Shown here in pieces: positions 48,305 through 60,082 of a stretch of 64,000 nt of DNA (positions within the stretch are counted from its first letter, which is position 1; the number at the start of each line of letters is the position of its first letter). A program made the translations under genes and the position numbers. The DNA is from Xylona heveae TC161 (lineage: Eukaryota > Ascomycota > Xylonomycetes > Xylonales > Xylonaceae), in assembly GCF_001619985.1 (NCBI RefSeq), contig NW_017264194.1, positions 2,971,511-3,035,510 on the forward strand, given 5' to 3'. The notes under the pieces are model-generated. The model worked only from the letters and a program-made list of their open reading frames with translations. It was not told the origin of the DNA and searched no databases.

Positions 48305-51300
48305 CTACATCAACATCCAGTCCTGAAACGCACTCATCGTACTTTTTCGTGGTGACACTCCGTGTTGTTTTTCCATCAATGTATCATCCATGGACATGAC
48401 AAGGCCAGAGAAACCAAAACCCAGCTCTGAGCCCGACTTCCACGCCCCTTCTGCATTAATATCTCCACTAGAGGATTCCAGACACTCAGACTCGGCAGGT
48501 GAAGTGATTCCCACCAGGGGAATCATAGAGGGTCGTCCATGCGCGCATTGAAACGGAAATGCACATGTCGCGAGTCGAGACACAAGGAGTCCGCATTGCT
48601 TGTGAGATAATTTGTCATTGAACATGATTGCGCTTCTGCATGCGCGGGACGTTACCAGGTCGAGGATGCCCTGGGGACAGGATCCAATCTGCGACAGCCA
48701 CTTGCAATCATCCTTGGATTTATCTCCATCTTCTAGGGGTGTTGTCATTGCTGTAGCATCAGGCCATGTGCCATTCGAGTCGCGAGCATCCTGCTGCGTA
48801 GGAGCTTGCGTCTCAGATTGGCGAGCAGTAGCTCTTTTCCAGACTTCTCCACGCAAAATGTCAAGTAAAAGATGCGGTTCGAGTCTGCATCTCTCGGCAA
48901 TGATTGGGGGTAATGCTGTCACGGAGACCAAGCATTGGCGCTTAGCTGGGTTACGAGATCTCGATTTGTTGGAGGAATAAAGGTCGTAGAGGATACCCCA
49001 GCGGGCTAAATATTTGGCAGCTGTCCGGAAGAGAGGCTCTTCATTTGCTGAGACTGAAAAGATCAAGGGTTCCTTGAGTAATATGACATTGACGGCTGGA
49101 CTGTATCCAAGATTGGAACGAGGAACGCTGACCAAAGGCTCTGGCGAGGCACACAGGTCTGCGAGAAGCGCTTCTAATCGACATCGCTCATCGGCTGCGT
49201 GCTGGTCTATGCATACAAGTACCTCTTTGACTCCCGATGCCGCTCGGGCTGTAGGATTCAACTCTCCTTTCCTGACTTTGAGTTTGACAAGAATGAATTT
49301 TCCGTCTACTTGAGAGATGACGTGCGCATTTTGGAGTGCAGCTTTCGAGACTTTGATATTATCGGCAGGCGTGAAGGCATCTGAGATATGCGATGAATAC
49401 GCGGGCAAGTGTGAACCGTCATTGTTCTCGTGCGCGACCTTTGGGACGTCAAGCTCAGGAGGCTGGAATACAGGATTCTGCCAGCGTCTATAAACGCTTT
49501 GAAGCCATGAACCATGGCCGGAACAGGCAGGACTTCCTTGTTCGGACTTTGTACTCGAAATGGACCTGCACCGAGTTGGACGAGAAAAGGGTTCCGAGGA
49601 TGCTCGATGACGCAGCGATAAGTTCGAGCTCCAAGGTTTTGGAAATATTATCATTCCTGTTCTTGAATTTACTTGAAACACTTCTCCGGTGCCAGGATTT
49701 TTCCATGTAAACGTCTCGTCCTGTAATAAGTCTTCACTCTCGCCTCTAACCGAGGGCGGTGGCAATGTAGGATTGTCCGGAGACACGGCGGGGTCTGGAA
49801 CAGATATCGACGAGCAGAAATCTATGGAACTTGGCGTTGCTTCCGACGAGGACTGCCCCAGAGGAAGAGCTTCAGAGCTGGTACTGGCTGGTGATGAACC
49901 CTCTACCCTTAGGATAGAGCTAATATCCGTACGGATTTGGGATCTTCTGCCTTCTTCGCCCTTTCTGATTCGACTCAAATGACTAAACTCGTTTAGATTG
50001 TGCAACTGGCCTAACGAAAGACCAGTCAATATAGTTTGGTCCCGACCGGCCATTCCTGAATACATTTCTGTCGTCGCTGATGATGGCCTCGAAATCGCCC
50101 GAGACTCAGAGCCCGCATTCCCACCCTGTGTTGAATGAATTTTTGTCTCGATAGCGGTCTCTTGATCGTGGGTCGAATCAAAGTCCGGCAAAGGTACCGG
50201 CATTGATGGAGATACTTTGGGCATATCATAGTTTGAGCGAAAGCCATGAGCCTTGAGAAAGCCGTTTATCAAGGCTGTAATAAGATCTAAGACGATCTTT
50301 AACAGTTGATCGTTGAGAAAGAGCTCCTGTTTGAACACATTGTTACTGTCAGCAACGTTTTCAAAGTCTATTCGCAGGCAGAACATGGGCGATTTGTTGA
50401 TGGATCTTCTGGCAAATTTCTGGCGACGTCCCGTAGCGTCAGAGGCGGATGTCCCAAAACTGGATGCGGCAAAAAGGTTGTTGACTTCTTCGTAGAGCAC
50501 ATTGTATCCCAAGTCTCCTCTGACAGGGCTGATACCGAGTGAAATAAATTGGACACGGCGAGTGGGCGCAGGTTTTAGACACATCAAACCATTAACGGAA
50601 ACGGATGAGGTAGAGCCCGAAACAGGCACCCAGTCATCAACTGACCGGGTTGGGATGTAGGACGCTTGGTAGAGCAAGTACTGAACCAGAGCTGGATATG
50701 TCTCGGATAGGGTTGTGATGCCTGAGAGTTGCGACTGTCGCCTTTTGGAAACAAGGCTGCGAGAAGAAAATCGAACTTTATTATCGCGATCTCTGATAAC
50801 AACCGCAATTGGTTGAGCCCAAGCCAGCAATAAGGCGATAATACGATATTTGAGGGAATCTATTTCCCGTTCCATTGATAGTTGTCCCTCGAAGAGAGCG
50901 GCTCTATGCTTAACGCGCACAGGCATATCTCCAAACAAGTCTCGGACTATGACCCGCGTGCCGCGCTCCCGGAAAAGTATGTCATCATCAGATGAGACGG
51001 GCGTCAAGCGTGCAATGGGCCTGGCGCGGTGAAGTACAAGAGAATTCGACGGCTCTTGGAGAGAACGACAGGATGTTATTGTGACAATGGCGAGGGATGA
51101 CAAGGAGGCAAGAAAGGTGCCATACTGGCCATGCACCTGAGCAGGGCAGCCATACTTGGATGTAACTATTTGTTGCGATTAGTTACAGCAGCATCGAAAA
51201 GATTTGTGGAGAAGAATGCACAGTAGAATTTTCCCAGTCCGCCCTTTTCGTGAAATTCCTCAGCAGGAATCCCGCACCCGTCATCTTCAACGATACAGCC

Positions 51301-51468
51301 GCCACGAGAGAAGTCCACAAATATTTCAACCCTTGTGGCGCCAGCATCAAGTGAATTGCGTAGTAAGCCTAGTATGACATCCTGGAGCGTATTGATCGTA
51401 GCAGAGGAGTGTATCTGAGCCGCAACTTCAGAGGGCAGAGGCCTGATCCGTCCGGAGGAAGTAGACAT
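48305..51468 (-). CDS. mlh3: DNA mismatch repair protein Mlh3
   Basis: Two exons, 51468-51222 and 51165-48305, giving 1035 residues; the 56-bp intron lies in the ATPase domain. The N-terminal GHKL region has NSLDAGAT (motif I), EDDGCGIP (motif II) and GGLGKFYFTSKY. The C-terminal domain identifies Mlh3: the metal-dependent endonuclease motif DQHAADERCRLE near residues 732-743, the CRSAIMFND segment and CAFPFQCAHGRPSMIPL. With Mlh1 it forms MutL-gamma, which acts in meiotic crossover resolution and in repair of small loops in the nucleus. The motif I Glu and the RGEAL loop of typical MutL ATPases are changed here (see findings). The middle (about 370-600) is Ser-rich and disordered. It shares a 1-kb divergent gap with the next gene. 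Confidence 0.92.
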
Positions 51469-52462
51469 TAGACTAAAGACTCAGATATAAACGAAGAGGT
51501 TGTAATTGGTTCGACGAGATTAACCGTCATAAAGACCATATAAGAGAAAAGGCAGCAATGACAGCATCCAAAGCTATCGTTGACGCCATTTCAAGGTGGG
51601 TTCCAATCTTTGCGTGAGCGGATTGGCAACAGCAACGGCCGTGGTATCCTCATTCGAACCGTCGACAGACTTGGAAGCTATCGAACTCAGCAGGAAGTGA
51701 CGAATAGCAGATGCTATACGGAGGTAAAAGCATCAAGAATCCATGGCAAAAAAGTGAGGATCCAAAGTGTCGACTGAGGTAGGATCAAGCTCATTAATAT
51801 TTCATGTGGTATCCGTGAGAGTGTGATGGATTCACACGATGACTGTTGATATGACGAAGGGCAAGCTTCTAACGTGGGGAAGAAAGGTGACTTTGGCGGT
51901 TCAAGTACTGTATACTCTGATCTAGCACAGATTTAGTGGAAGAAGAGGTACTGAATACCTAATTCGCGCATTTCGACACCCCTTTGGCCGGATTGAGGGA
52001 GAATGCATGCCAATCCACCCATAACCATCCCATTCAATCTGCCCGGAGATAAACGACTCAGCGCGTCTTCCATAGTTCCAGCTGTTGACATTCACATTTA
52101 CCATCCCATTGATCTTCCAACTCGTCGGTCAATATTTGATCTCATAGCTACCTAACGATTTGTGTGAGCTGCTAGCCAATAGCTTAGAAAAGCTCTCTCA
52201 TCTGGGGTTGCCCCGCAAAGTGGATCGACCTTATCTGTCGTACCACGCTACTCCTTCTCCTTTGGGAATTCCCATCGAGACGTCCACGCTGCCCTTCAGC
52301 GTGCGATTGCCCAAGGAATTCATCTACAACTCCTATGAAATTCGGAGATTCATCTTCTACGCTGGTTTTACTTTGCCTGAATTCCGCTGTCTGCGAGCAT
52401 TCATATAAGTGATCCGCCTCAATCGCTGCCTTCTCGACTGGACGACTTCGCCCCGATCCACT
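51469..52462. other. Divergent promoter region of mlh3 and the Ser/Gly-rich gene
   Basis: 1.0 kb between two outward starts. No coding frame or RNA is supported and no clear regulatory motif cluster was seen. Confidence 0.6.
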
Positions 52463-53956
52463 ATGGCGGCTGCCGATGTCGCTGCCGGACACCATGGTTA
52501 GTTTCACCATCACCTTCGAACTCATCGTCATCTCAAAGCGTTGCGGGAGCTCGTGATTTTTTGTACTACTTTAGAACCAGTAGCTGATCAAAAATCTGAA
52601 ATCACAGATCGGCCATCTCGTCGAAGACCGTTCTCGGCATGGATGAGACGACTTACAAATCTCAAGGGACTCTCGTCGGAATCGAATAACCACGGGTCTT
52701 CGAAACGCCATAACGCGGACTCTGTATCAAAATCCAAAAAGATCGCAACCAAGAATAACCCTTATCCTTCGTCTGCGCTGCCACCGCCGCCTCCTGAGAC
52801 CCCAGCGTCGAGTGGAAATGGCCATTTATCCTTCTTGCCCGACCCGCCCCGTCCGGGAGATAGTGTTCCTTCTCTGGAGCAGCGTAGCCATAAATCCGAT
52901 CATGATTCCGGCGATTATGGTCCCCAAGCTCCAATGGCAAGCAACAGATCAGCCGCACCCACCCTGGCCACGAATCCAGATACCGTCAACTCAGATGCTG
53001 CATACTCAAAAGCCGGTACCACAGGCACTGGCTTGAACGGGGGTGGCGGTGGAAGCACCTTCTCGTCCCCAGCGCCATCAGTACGGTCCCTGACAACGAC
53101 TCTGACAACCATACAATCTACTGCTCCTTCGACCCTTTTGCCAGGTGGAGGTAACACTCCATCTACCAACACAACTGCTACGGGGCAGCAGCAGAATAAC
53201 CATTCCTATCATCAACACACTCCCAGCAATCAGAATCAATCTCATACCCAATTTACCCACCAGTTCCCCACGCAGCCGGTGACTGCGATCCCCGCGCACC
53301 TTGCTCCTCAGGTCGGCGGCGGCCATCCGAGCACCTATACTACTGCTACCGCCAACAATCTCTTGACCGACAATGCATCAGTTTTGACGCTTGCCTCTTC
53401 AACTAAACGTAGACGTCGCCACTCGCTCGATACAGATGCCTCTGTGCGTGCTCTGGCTCCCTCTTCGCTCTGGGGAGGCAGTCGCGAGTCTCTCCCCCTG
53501 AGCGTCCTCAGTGGTAACGTGGCAGACTCGAGCGGCCCGGGCGGCGCCACGCCGAGCGGCATCTATCAACCAAGACCAAGTCTTGGCGGAGTTGCCAGCG
53601 CTGAACGAGCCAGCGTTTACTCTTCCTCTGGTGTCGTTGCACCACAACTAACTGGTGACCGCAGCAGTTACTATGGAGGCAAGCAGGGTACGGTTGGAGG
53701 TGACGGTGCAAGCATGCGGAGCGGTATCCTTGAGCACGGTCGGAACGATAGTGTATCAGGTAGCATAAGTGGTATTGGCGGAGGAGGGGTGTCTTCAGCC
53801 AGTCCAGCAACACCTGCTCCCAGAGATGTCGGTGCCTCTGCGACTGGCCGATTGAGCCGAAGAAGCTCGAACTGGGGAGAAGTCAGCGAAGCCAACAGTG
53901 AGGCGGGCGAAGACCCTGAATCCAAGCCTAGAGAATCCGAAAAGAAAGCCGAATGA
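52463..53956 (+). CDS. Ser/Gly/Thr-rich, mostly disordered protein of unknown function
   Basis: Two exons, 52463-52496 and 52575-53956, giving 471 residues; the 78-bp intron (GTTAGT...TTTAG) joins MAAADVAAGHH to EPVADQKSEITDRP. A short ordered-looking element near the N-terminus, RRRPFSAWMRRLTNLKG, is the best candidate for a conserved motif. The rest is low in complexity: a Pro run (PPPPPE), Gly runs, Thr/Ser stretches, an Asn/Gln/His-rich patch near residues 210-240, and a basic KRRRRHS that could be a nuclear signal or kinase site. The C-terminus is acidic and charged. I recall related Aspergillus proteins with a 'polycystin-like cation channel' label, but there is no membrane helix here, so that label would be wrong. 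Function unknown. Confidence 0.78.
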
Positions 53957-55572
53957 TGGATTCCACGCCCTCGGGAATTTAGACTGCTTCTTCTTTTTAG
54001 ACAGCAATTCCCTCATTGTGCACTTCACACAATACAAAAGGCGAAAGACAGTTTGTTACTGTTTTTCCTTTTGTTCCTTGTAATCATTTCCCCTACCCTT
54101 TACAGCTTGCTCGGAAACTTCGTGGGGGGACCTATTTGTTCTTATGAATCGTACTAACTGGCGCCCCTCCCTTTTTTCCCCCTTCTTCTCGAAACCTAAA
54201 TTTTATTTTCGTTTTAACCTCGTCTCTACTCCCCCTTCTCTTCTCTTTTATACCCCAGCAACGCTCCAAACCTACCTTATCTTGTTAGACATTTAAATTG
54301 CACGCGCTCATGTATGGACGGACGGACGGACGGACGGAAGTTTTAGATGATTTGGATGATTGATGGCCTCTCTATCTGATTGCTGACTTCATTTTACTTT
54401 TTTGTTCTTCTTGTTCCACTTCTTCCTCTTCACTTGGATCCTTTTTATCATGGCGTACATCCATTTTCCTCCATTTACTTGCTTGATGGATGTTTGCGTC
54501 TTTGCGTCTTTCCTTTCTCTTTCTTTTCCTTCCCTTTTTTCATTTTTATTTTTAATTTTCTCCCTTTTTTTTAACTTCTATTTGATTACAAAGTTCTGTT
54601 TCATTTTAGGATACGATGGACGATCTACTTACAAGTAATGTTTAACGGCACAAGTCAAAGGTTTTTTTTTTCTTCCCTCTCTCGATATATCTATAGCATA
54701 TTCATACACTCTTATTTTTATCGCAATTTTTCAATTAAAATGGTTTCCGACATGTACTTTAAATCATACTGCGAAATGGGCACTTTCTGTGCGCGAGTCT
54801 TTTTTTCTCTTTATGAAAACTTGAAAGCATTGATATAAATTTGAAGTGAAAGACTCTGGTTTCATAATGTACACAGCATACCATGTCCACCATGTACATC
54901 ATGTCACTGAATCGACGAGTGCGATAAAAGTAAGGCGAAAGAAAAGCCACCTTGTTCGTTGATCATCTATTTACAAAGTCTTGAAAGTAGTCATACAGAC
55001 AAGGTACGCACATCAACCACTCCGATTCTCCTTTGATGAATGACGTATGACGTAAACTCAGACATGAACGGTATTGGTCGAGCCGATAGAAAATAAAAAC
55101 AGAATTGGTTGCCGCCCCGGGATATACACAGGAGGTCCCTGATTCGAATATAGCAATATGATGCAAAAGCTTTGAAATGAACCTTTTTTTTCCCTCCCCA
55201 TTTCATCCAAAAATAAAGGAAAGGAGAACAAAAGCCCTCACGTTCACTCTCATCCGTTGACCATGTCGACCAAGCCGATTGAGACGGGACGACAACGGAT
55301 CAACACCGTCCGAAGAGATATAAAAACGCCGAACCTAAACACCAGTTGTAAATGCTGTCAAAATGCCCCCTCCCAAACCATTAGTGATCCCCAAGTTTTC
55401 CCCTTTTTTGTACAAGGTCTCTTTTTCAATTCAGAAACCGATCGTTGCTCATGTCCAGAAATAATAATTATACAAGTAGTCCCCATTGAGAAAGGATATG
55501 ATAAAAAAAAAAGAAGAAGGAAATAATAATCGACGTCCCAGGAGACATCAATAGTGTTTTGATCTTTGGAGG
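53957..55572. other. Convergent 3' region, T-rich, no gene
   Basis: 1.6 kb between two facing stop codons. It is very T-rich on the plus strand (54170-54600) and holds a GGAC tetranucleotide repeat. Short hydrophobic frames (Phe/Leu/Ser) here come from the T-rich composition. Confidence 0.65.
54316..54338. repeat. Microsatellite, GGAC x5
   Basis: Five perfect copies of GGAC followed by a partial copy, in the 3' region of the Ser/Gly-rich gene. Confidence 0.9.
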
Positions 55573-58565
55573 TCAGCTTTGAGAGTTTTGTTTTTCGACA
55601 TGCTCGGATACGGGAGTGTCGCTTAACCTTTTTTTCCATTTCAATGCTGTAGCTTGAAAGAATCTAGAGGCCCGGCGCGCAGACAAGAGTGAAGGTCGGC
55701 GTGTCGAAGACGTCTCATCGTCTTCTGAAAGCCTCGGGTCTACCTGTCTCTTTGCGGCCGGCACAAGATTCAAGTAGAGGGGGAAGATTGAGCCAAAGGC
55801 AAACAGTGCGACCACCACAGAGAAGGTATATGGGATGCCGCGATGGACTGCCAAGGGCATTTGGATAGGTGGGAAAACGGCACCACCGCAGACAGCAGCA
55901 GTGATGAACGCTGCTCCCGTTTTCGTGCGAGCGCCTAAGCCACGTAGGCAGATGGCGTAAATGAGAGAAAATATCGCAGCCTATAGTGATGTTTAATTTC
56001 TGGGATATACCTTTTCATACAAAGCTGATGCGACGCAAATCTGATGACATCCCGAGGGGTGACATACCTCAAAGAAATGTACGAGCATAAGAACAGCAAT
56101 TCCGGCATCGTTGCGTTGGTTCATGACCAGTGCCGAACAAATTATGGCTCCGATATAGCAAAACATGAGTACCCAACGAGGGTTGACGATGATAGTGGCT
56201 AGGGCCCCCAGAAATCGACCCACGGCAAAGACTGTATGGCCAATTGCCTGAATGTCATCCGGACTCAAGTTTGTCCTACCTCTGGTTAGCACAAGACTAG
56301 CAGGGGAGAGAGGAAGCGACACCGGGAGAGAGACTCGCCCTACTGACCTTCTCCCATCTATCGAGACAAAGTTGGTGACAGACATTGAGACTGACTCCTG
56401 CGCCCCAACGTAGCAGAATTGTGAGAAGACGCCGAGCGCTAACGTCCAATAGATGATAGGGACACCGGCAAACTTGGTAGCATTTATGCCGGCACGTTTG
56501 AAAGCGATTGCTTCCAAATCTTGATCGGAAGCTTCGGGCAGAGGAAAATAGATGAAAGCGACGGCAAGCAGGCAGGTAAAGAGGGAAATGCCCAAGTAAG
56601 TCCACTGGACATCGATGAGCGACGGTGCATCAAGGACCCTCTTGAAGAGAACCTTTTGCGCAAGAAGCGGGGACACGACACTGCCGATCGCTTGGATCCC
56701 TTGCGAGATGTTCAGGCGCACTTCTGCGTATTCTGGCGGCCCACAAAGAGCGATAAAAGGGTTTGCCGCGACCTCCAGGATCGAAACCCCCAAGCCAACA
56801 ATGAAGTTTGAAATGATAAACGCAGGAAAGGACGCTAAAACAGCAGATGGCCAAAAGATGAGTGTGCCACAAGAGTAAATGCATAGACCGGAGACAAACG
56901 TGGGCTTGAACCCCCATTTCTTTAGGACAGTCCTGCCAATGGTGAGGGGCCCGATCAGATAAGCGCCAAAATACGCGGCATGACAGCCCATAAACTCTCC
57001 ATTGCTGATCCTGCCCACCGCTTGAAACTGCTTATTGAGAATATCTAAGAGACCGTAGGCGAACCCCCAGAGGAAAAACAATATGGTGACCACAGACAGA
57101 GAAATGAGTGACTCTCTGTTGGACATGAACACCATACTTTTGGGATTCCGCAGGTTCACAAAGTCGAAGAAGGTAGGTCGAGCTGCTTCGGAAAGTCTCA
57201 GGGTACCGCCAGCGGTTGCCGCTGTGGTCGAGTTTGCAAGGTCAGGCATATCTCCAGGTGTCGTCAGGAAATCCATCATGCCCATCGGTTCCTCGCTATC
57301 AGTTGGAGAAGGAGCATCGCATTCGGTTGGATCTAACTGTGGGTGTACTCGCGCAGGATTAACAATCGAAGCTGGGTCCGCGGAGTGCACGGCTGCCGGG
57401 TTGACAATGGATGGAGGAGGAAGAGCTAGGTCTGGAACCGCCAATGCAGAGGATTGCGAAGCATTCAGGGTCGACGCATCGGCCGAGTCCTTCAACATCC
57501 TTGGCATGATGCGGGTGACAAGAGGCTTCAAGCCAGGAACATTGGCGATAAGGAGGCCCACGTTGATCTCGATGGCGCACCACATAAACGAAAGCGACGC
57601 ATACCCTAATTTCATGAGTTCATCAGCAAAGCATTCCTAGTAGGGAGCAAATGGCATTTCTACTCACAGGAGAAGTCGGTTTCTACTTCTGCAGATGTCG
57701 AGTGTCCCTGGCTGGCGATTTCGAGGAGCCGCGTCATGGAGGCTGATTGAAGATTCGCAATTCTCACTACATCGACGACTGTGACAAACGCACCGAGACC
57801 GAAGGTGATGACAAGGATGGTCTTTTGTTTGCGAGGAATTCGCATTCCCGTCAAGATCGGCATCGGCAAGAAAAGGATGGCCAGATCCGTGATAATGTTG
57901 ACGGGCGCAGATGACAACCACAGCGTGACGATATCGATACACTTGGAGTTCCCGACACCGACATCATGCCACGAAGCGGATACGGGGCGACACTGAAAAA
58001 TGTTCAAAAAGGTAAGTGCGGTTCCGGCCACGTCCACGACGACCAATGTAACAATAGAAGCCCATCGAAAGAGCGTTTGTGTCTTTGAGAGCGTCAAATA
58101 GAAGAGCAGAATCGACATTTTGGTAGCCATTAATGCGGGATTCTGAGAATAGAGTTAGACACCAAGTCTCCATTTCGCGGTAGAAGCGCCATTGAACCCA
58201 CGTATAAAACAGTGCATGTATAGATAGCCTTCTTGAGTGGCGTCTGCCATTGTTGGAGGATATCGCTCTCGTGACGACCCAGTCCGACGGAAGCGCCGTA
58301 GCAGACAGAGATGGAAAAACCGCAAGCGAAGATCTGCGCAAGGTTGTCAGTCAACGGGATTCTGTGTAACGTTCGGAACGATGCATCATCGACGAACCCA
58401 AGCAATGAAGATGAAATAATCATCCCATGAGATGCGATGCACAATGACAGAACGAGAGAACAGGCGTAAAAAGACAAAGAGCGATGCCACTGCAATGGTC
58501 ACAATGGTCACGGCCAACACGGCCGATCCCCGCGAATTGACATGACCCCCAACCGCTGACGACAT
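55573..58565 (-). CDS. Pth11-like rhodopsin domain fused to FucP-type MFS sugar transporter
   Basis: Six exons: 58565-58398, 58333-58202, 58142-57668, 57605-56348, 56275-56068 and 55980-55573, giving 882 residues. Residues 1 to about 290 are a seven-helix Pth11/rhodopsin-type domain: NSRGSAVLAVTIVT, SWDDYFIFIAW, VGLGRHE, NPALMATKMSILLFYLTLSK, CRPVSASW and the last helix SFMWCAIEINVGLL. A hydrophilic Pro/Ser/Ala linker (about 296-420) holds two SIVNPA.VH repeats. A full MFS transporter of the fucose-permease/fungal hexose type follows (about 423-818): LFFLWGFAYGLLDILN, ILEVAANPFIALCGPP and NISQGIQAIGSVVSPLL. A charged 64-residue tail ends it. Exon 4 (57605-56348) runs without a stop from the last receptor helix into the transporter, so the fusion is seen directly. 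It could be a sugar-sensing transceptor; that role is inference. Introns are 59-87 bp; the fifth is frame-neutral, and the first donor is GTTCGT. Confidence 0.86.
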
Positions 58566-60082
58566 ACTATACGCCAGAGGCTTCCTGGTGCGACATGATC
58601 AATTTGGACAACCAAGAAGTAACACAGTGAGCAGGTCGCAGAACGCGCAAAGGCAGCGTATACTGTGGGGGGATATCGACGGCAAAAGGACGAAAGGACA
58701 AGCAACACAATTCAGATGCAAGAAGAGAGGATATTGTTGGACAAGAAGAGGGATCGAATAGAAGTGACCCGGTGGCCTGGGCCCACGCGGCGAACAAGAT
58801 GGGGTTGGGGCTCAATAATAGAGATTCCCCAGGAATTCCTCATTTCGGAACTCTAGCAGGTGCCATGAGCCGCGGGCGAGTTTTATTCCTGAGCGGCACT
58901 CACTCACAAGAAGCCACTAGACCGCAGTGGTTACTTGTCCCGTACACAAAAAAGGGCGCTGGTACTAAGGAAATGGACCGGATCCAGTACCTTTCCTGCC
59001 CTGGTTATGGCTCCAACTCCTAAAAGTCATTTTTTGGCTGTACCCCGCGTATTTTTCGTTGGATGGTGGCTCTTTGGACCCATGTCCTATGTCGTCAGTA
59101 GGAATAGTAGCTCGCTTATTGCAAATCACACCGCGCGTTTGGGTTGAATTGCCCAGGACCCGGTGGACCGATGCAAGCGAAGAAAAGCTCCCAAGCACTT
59201 GGGCAACGAATGGTCCCCTTTGGTGCTGCGTCTCATCCTTGGTTTTGGCGCAATTCGACTTCTCCTTTTGAGGTTGCCATCCCCGAGCCGTGGGTTGTGC
59301 GCGTTCAAGAGTTGTGAACCGATCCAGTTTCGACGCGAGAAAATTTTCTTTTTCTCTTCTCTTCACACTTGTCGTAAGCTCACAAGAACCCCATACGCAG
59401 CAGATATTCAGTGCGATATTATCGTACCTACCTACAGGTAAGGTAAGAGACGTCCCTACGCACTCTGCTACGGAGTACGCAAGTGTTTGGGCCAGCAAAT
59501 CCCTTAAATGGAATGGCGCAACCCCCCATCTCCCGAATTGCCGCCCCCATCTGCCCCATTGGGCCAAGTATCTTGCGCGGCCCACCCACGTGAGCGGGAG
59601 AGCCACTTCTGCCAAGTGCAATTCACTTCAGTACAAGTTTATGATTTTGCTAACTTAAGTGGCCTACAAACCATCAAAAGCATATAGGGGCCCGGGCGGC
59701 CCGTTGCCAACAAAACTGGCGAGTCCTCGGAGTTGCCTCCCCAGAAGTTGTTCGGCATGGGAAGATTTTTCCCATTCCTCATTTAAACTTGACCGAAGGG
59801 TTCTTGGTCAGAGCAACGTAAATTTTTTGCTCTTTTTTCCCCCCTTCGTCGCCTTCCAAAAGTCTTGAATCAGGCCAAAGGTCACAACTGTTCACGTGAT
59901 TAGTTTCCGTCACTAAATCATCGAAGCGACAATGCGATTGAAGGAATCAAGGAGTATTGTAAAGTATCATATTCAAGTATCTATTCGTTTCATTACAAGG
60001 GATATCCAAAGATACAATGTACACAACGAAACCCCCAAAAAAGGTGGAGTTATCGAAGATTCGTAAGACTATTTTGCTTGCT
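58566..60082. other. Intergenic: fusion-gene promoter and gut2 3' region
   Basis: 1.5 kb with no supported gene. Both flanking genes read leftwards, so the left part is the promoter of the receptor-transporter gene. A 218-codon frame on the minus strand (58965-59621) has no recognisable content, no family motif and no supporting intron structure. Confidence 0.55.

Noticed and set aside
58965-59621. 218-codon minus-strand frame between the fusion gene and gut2
   Set aside because: No recognisable domain and composition like the surrounding intergenic DNA; insufficient support for a gene.
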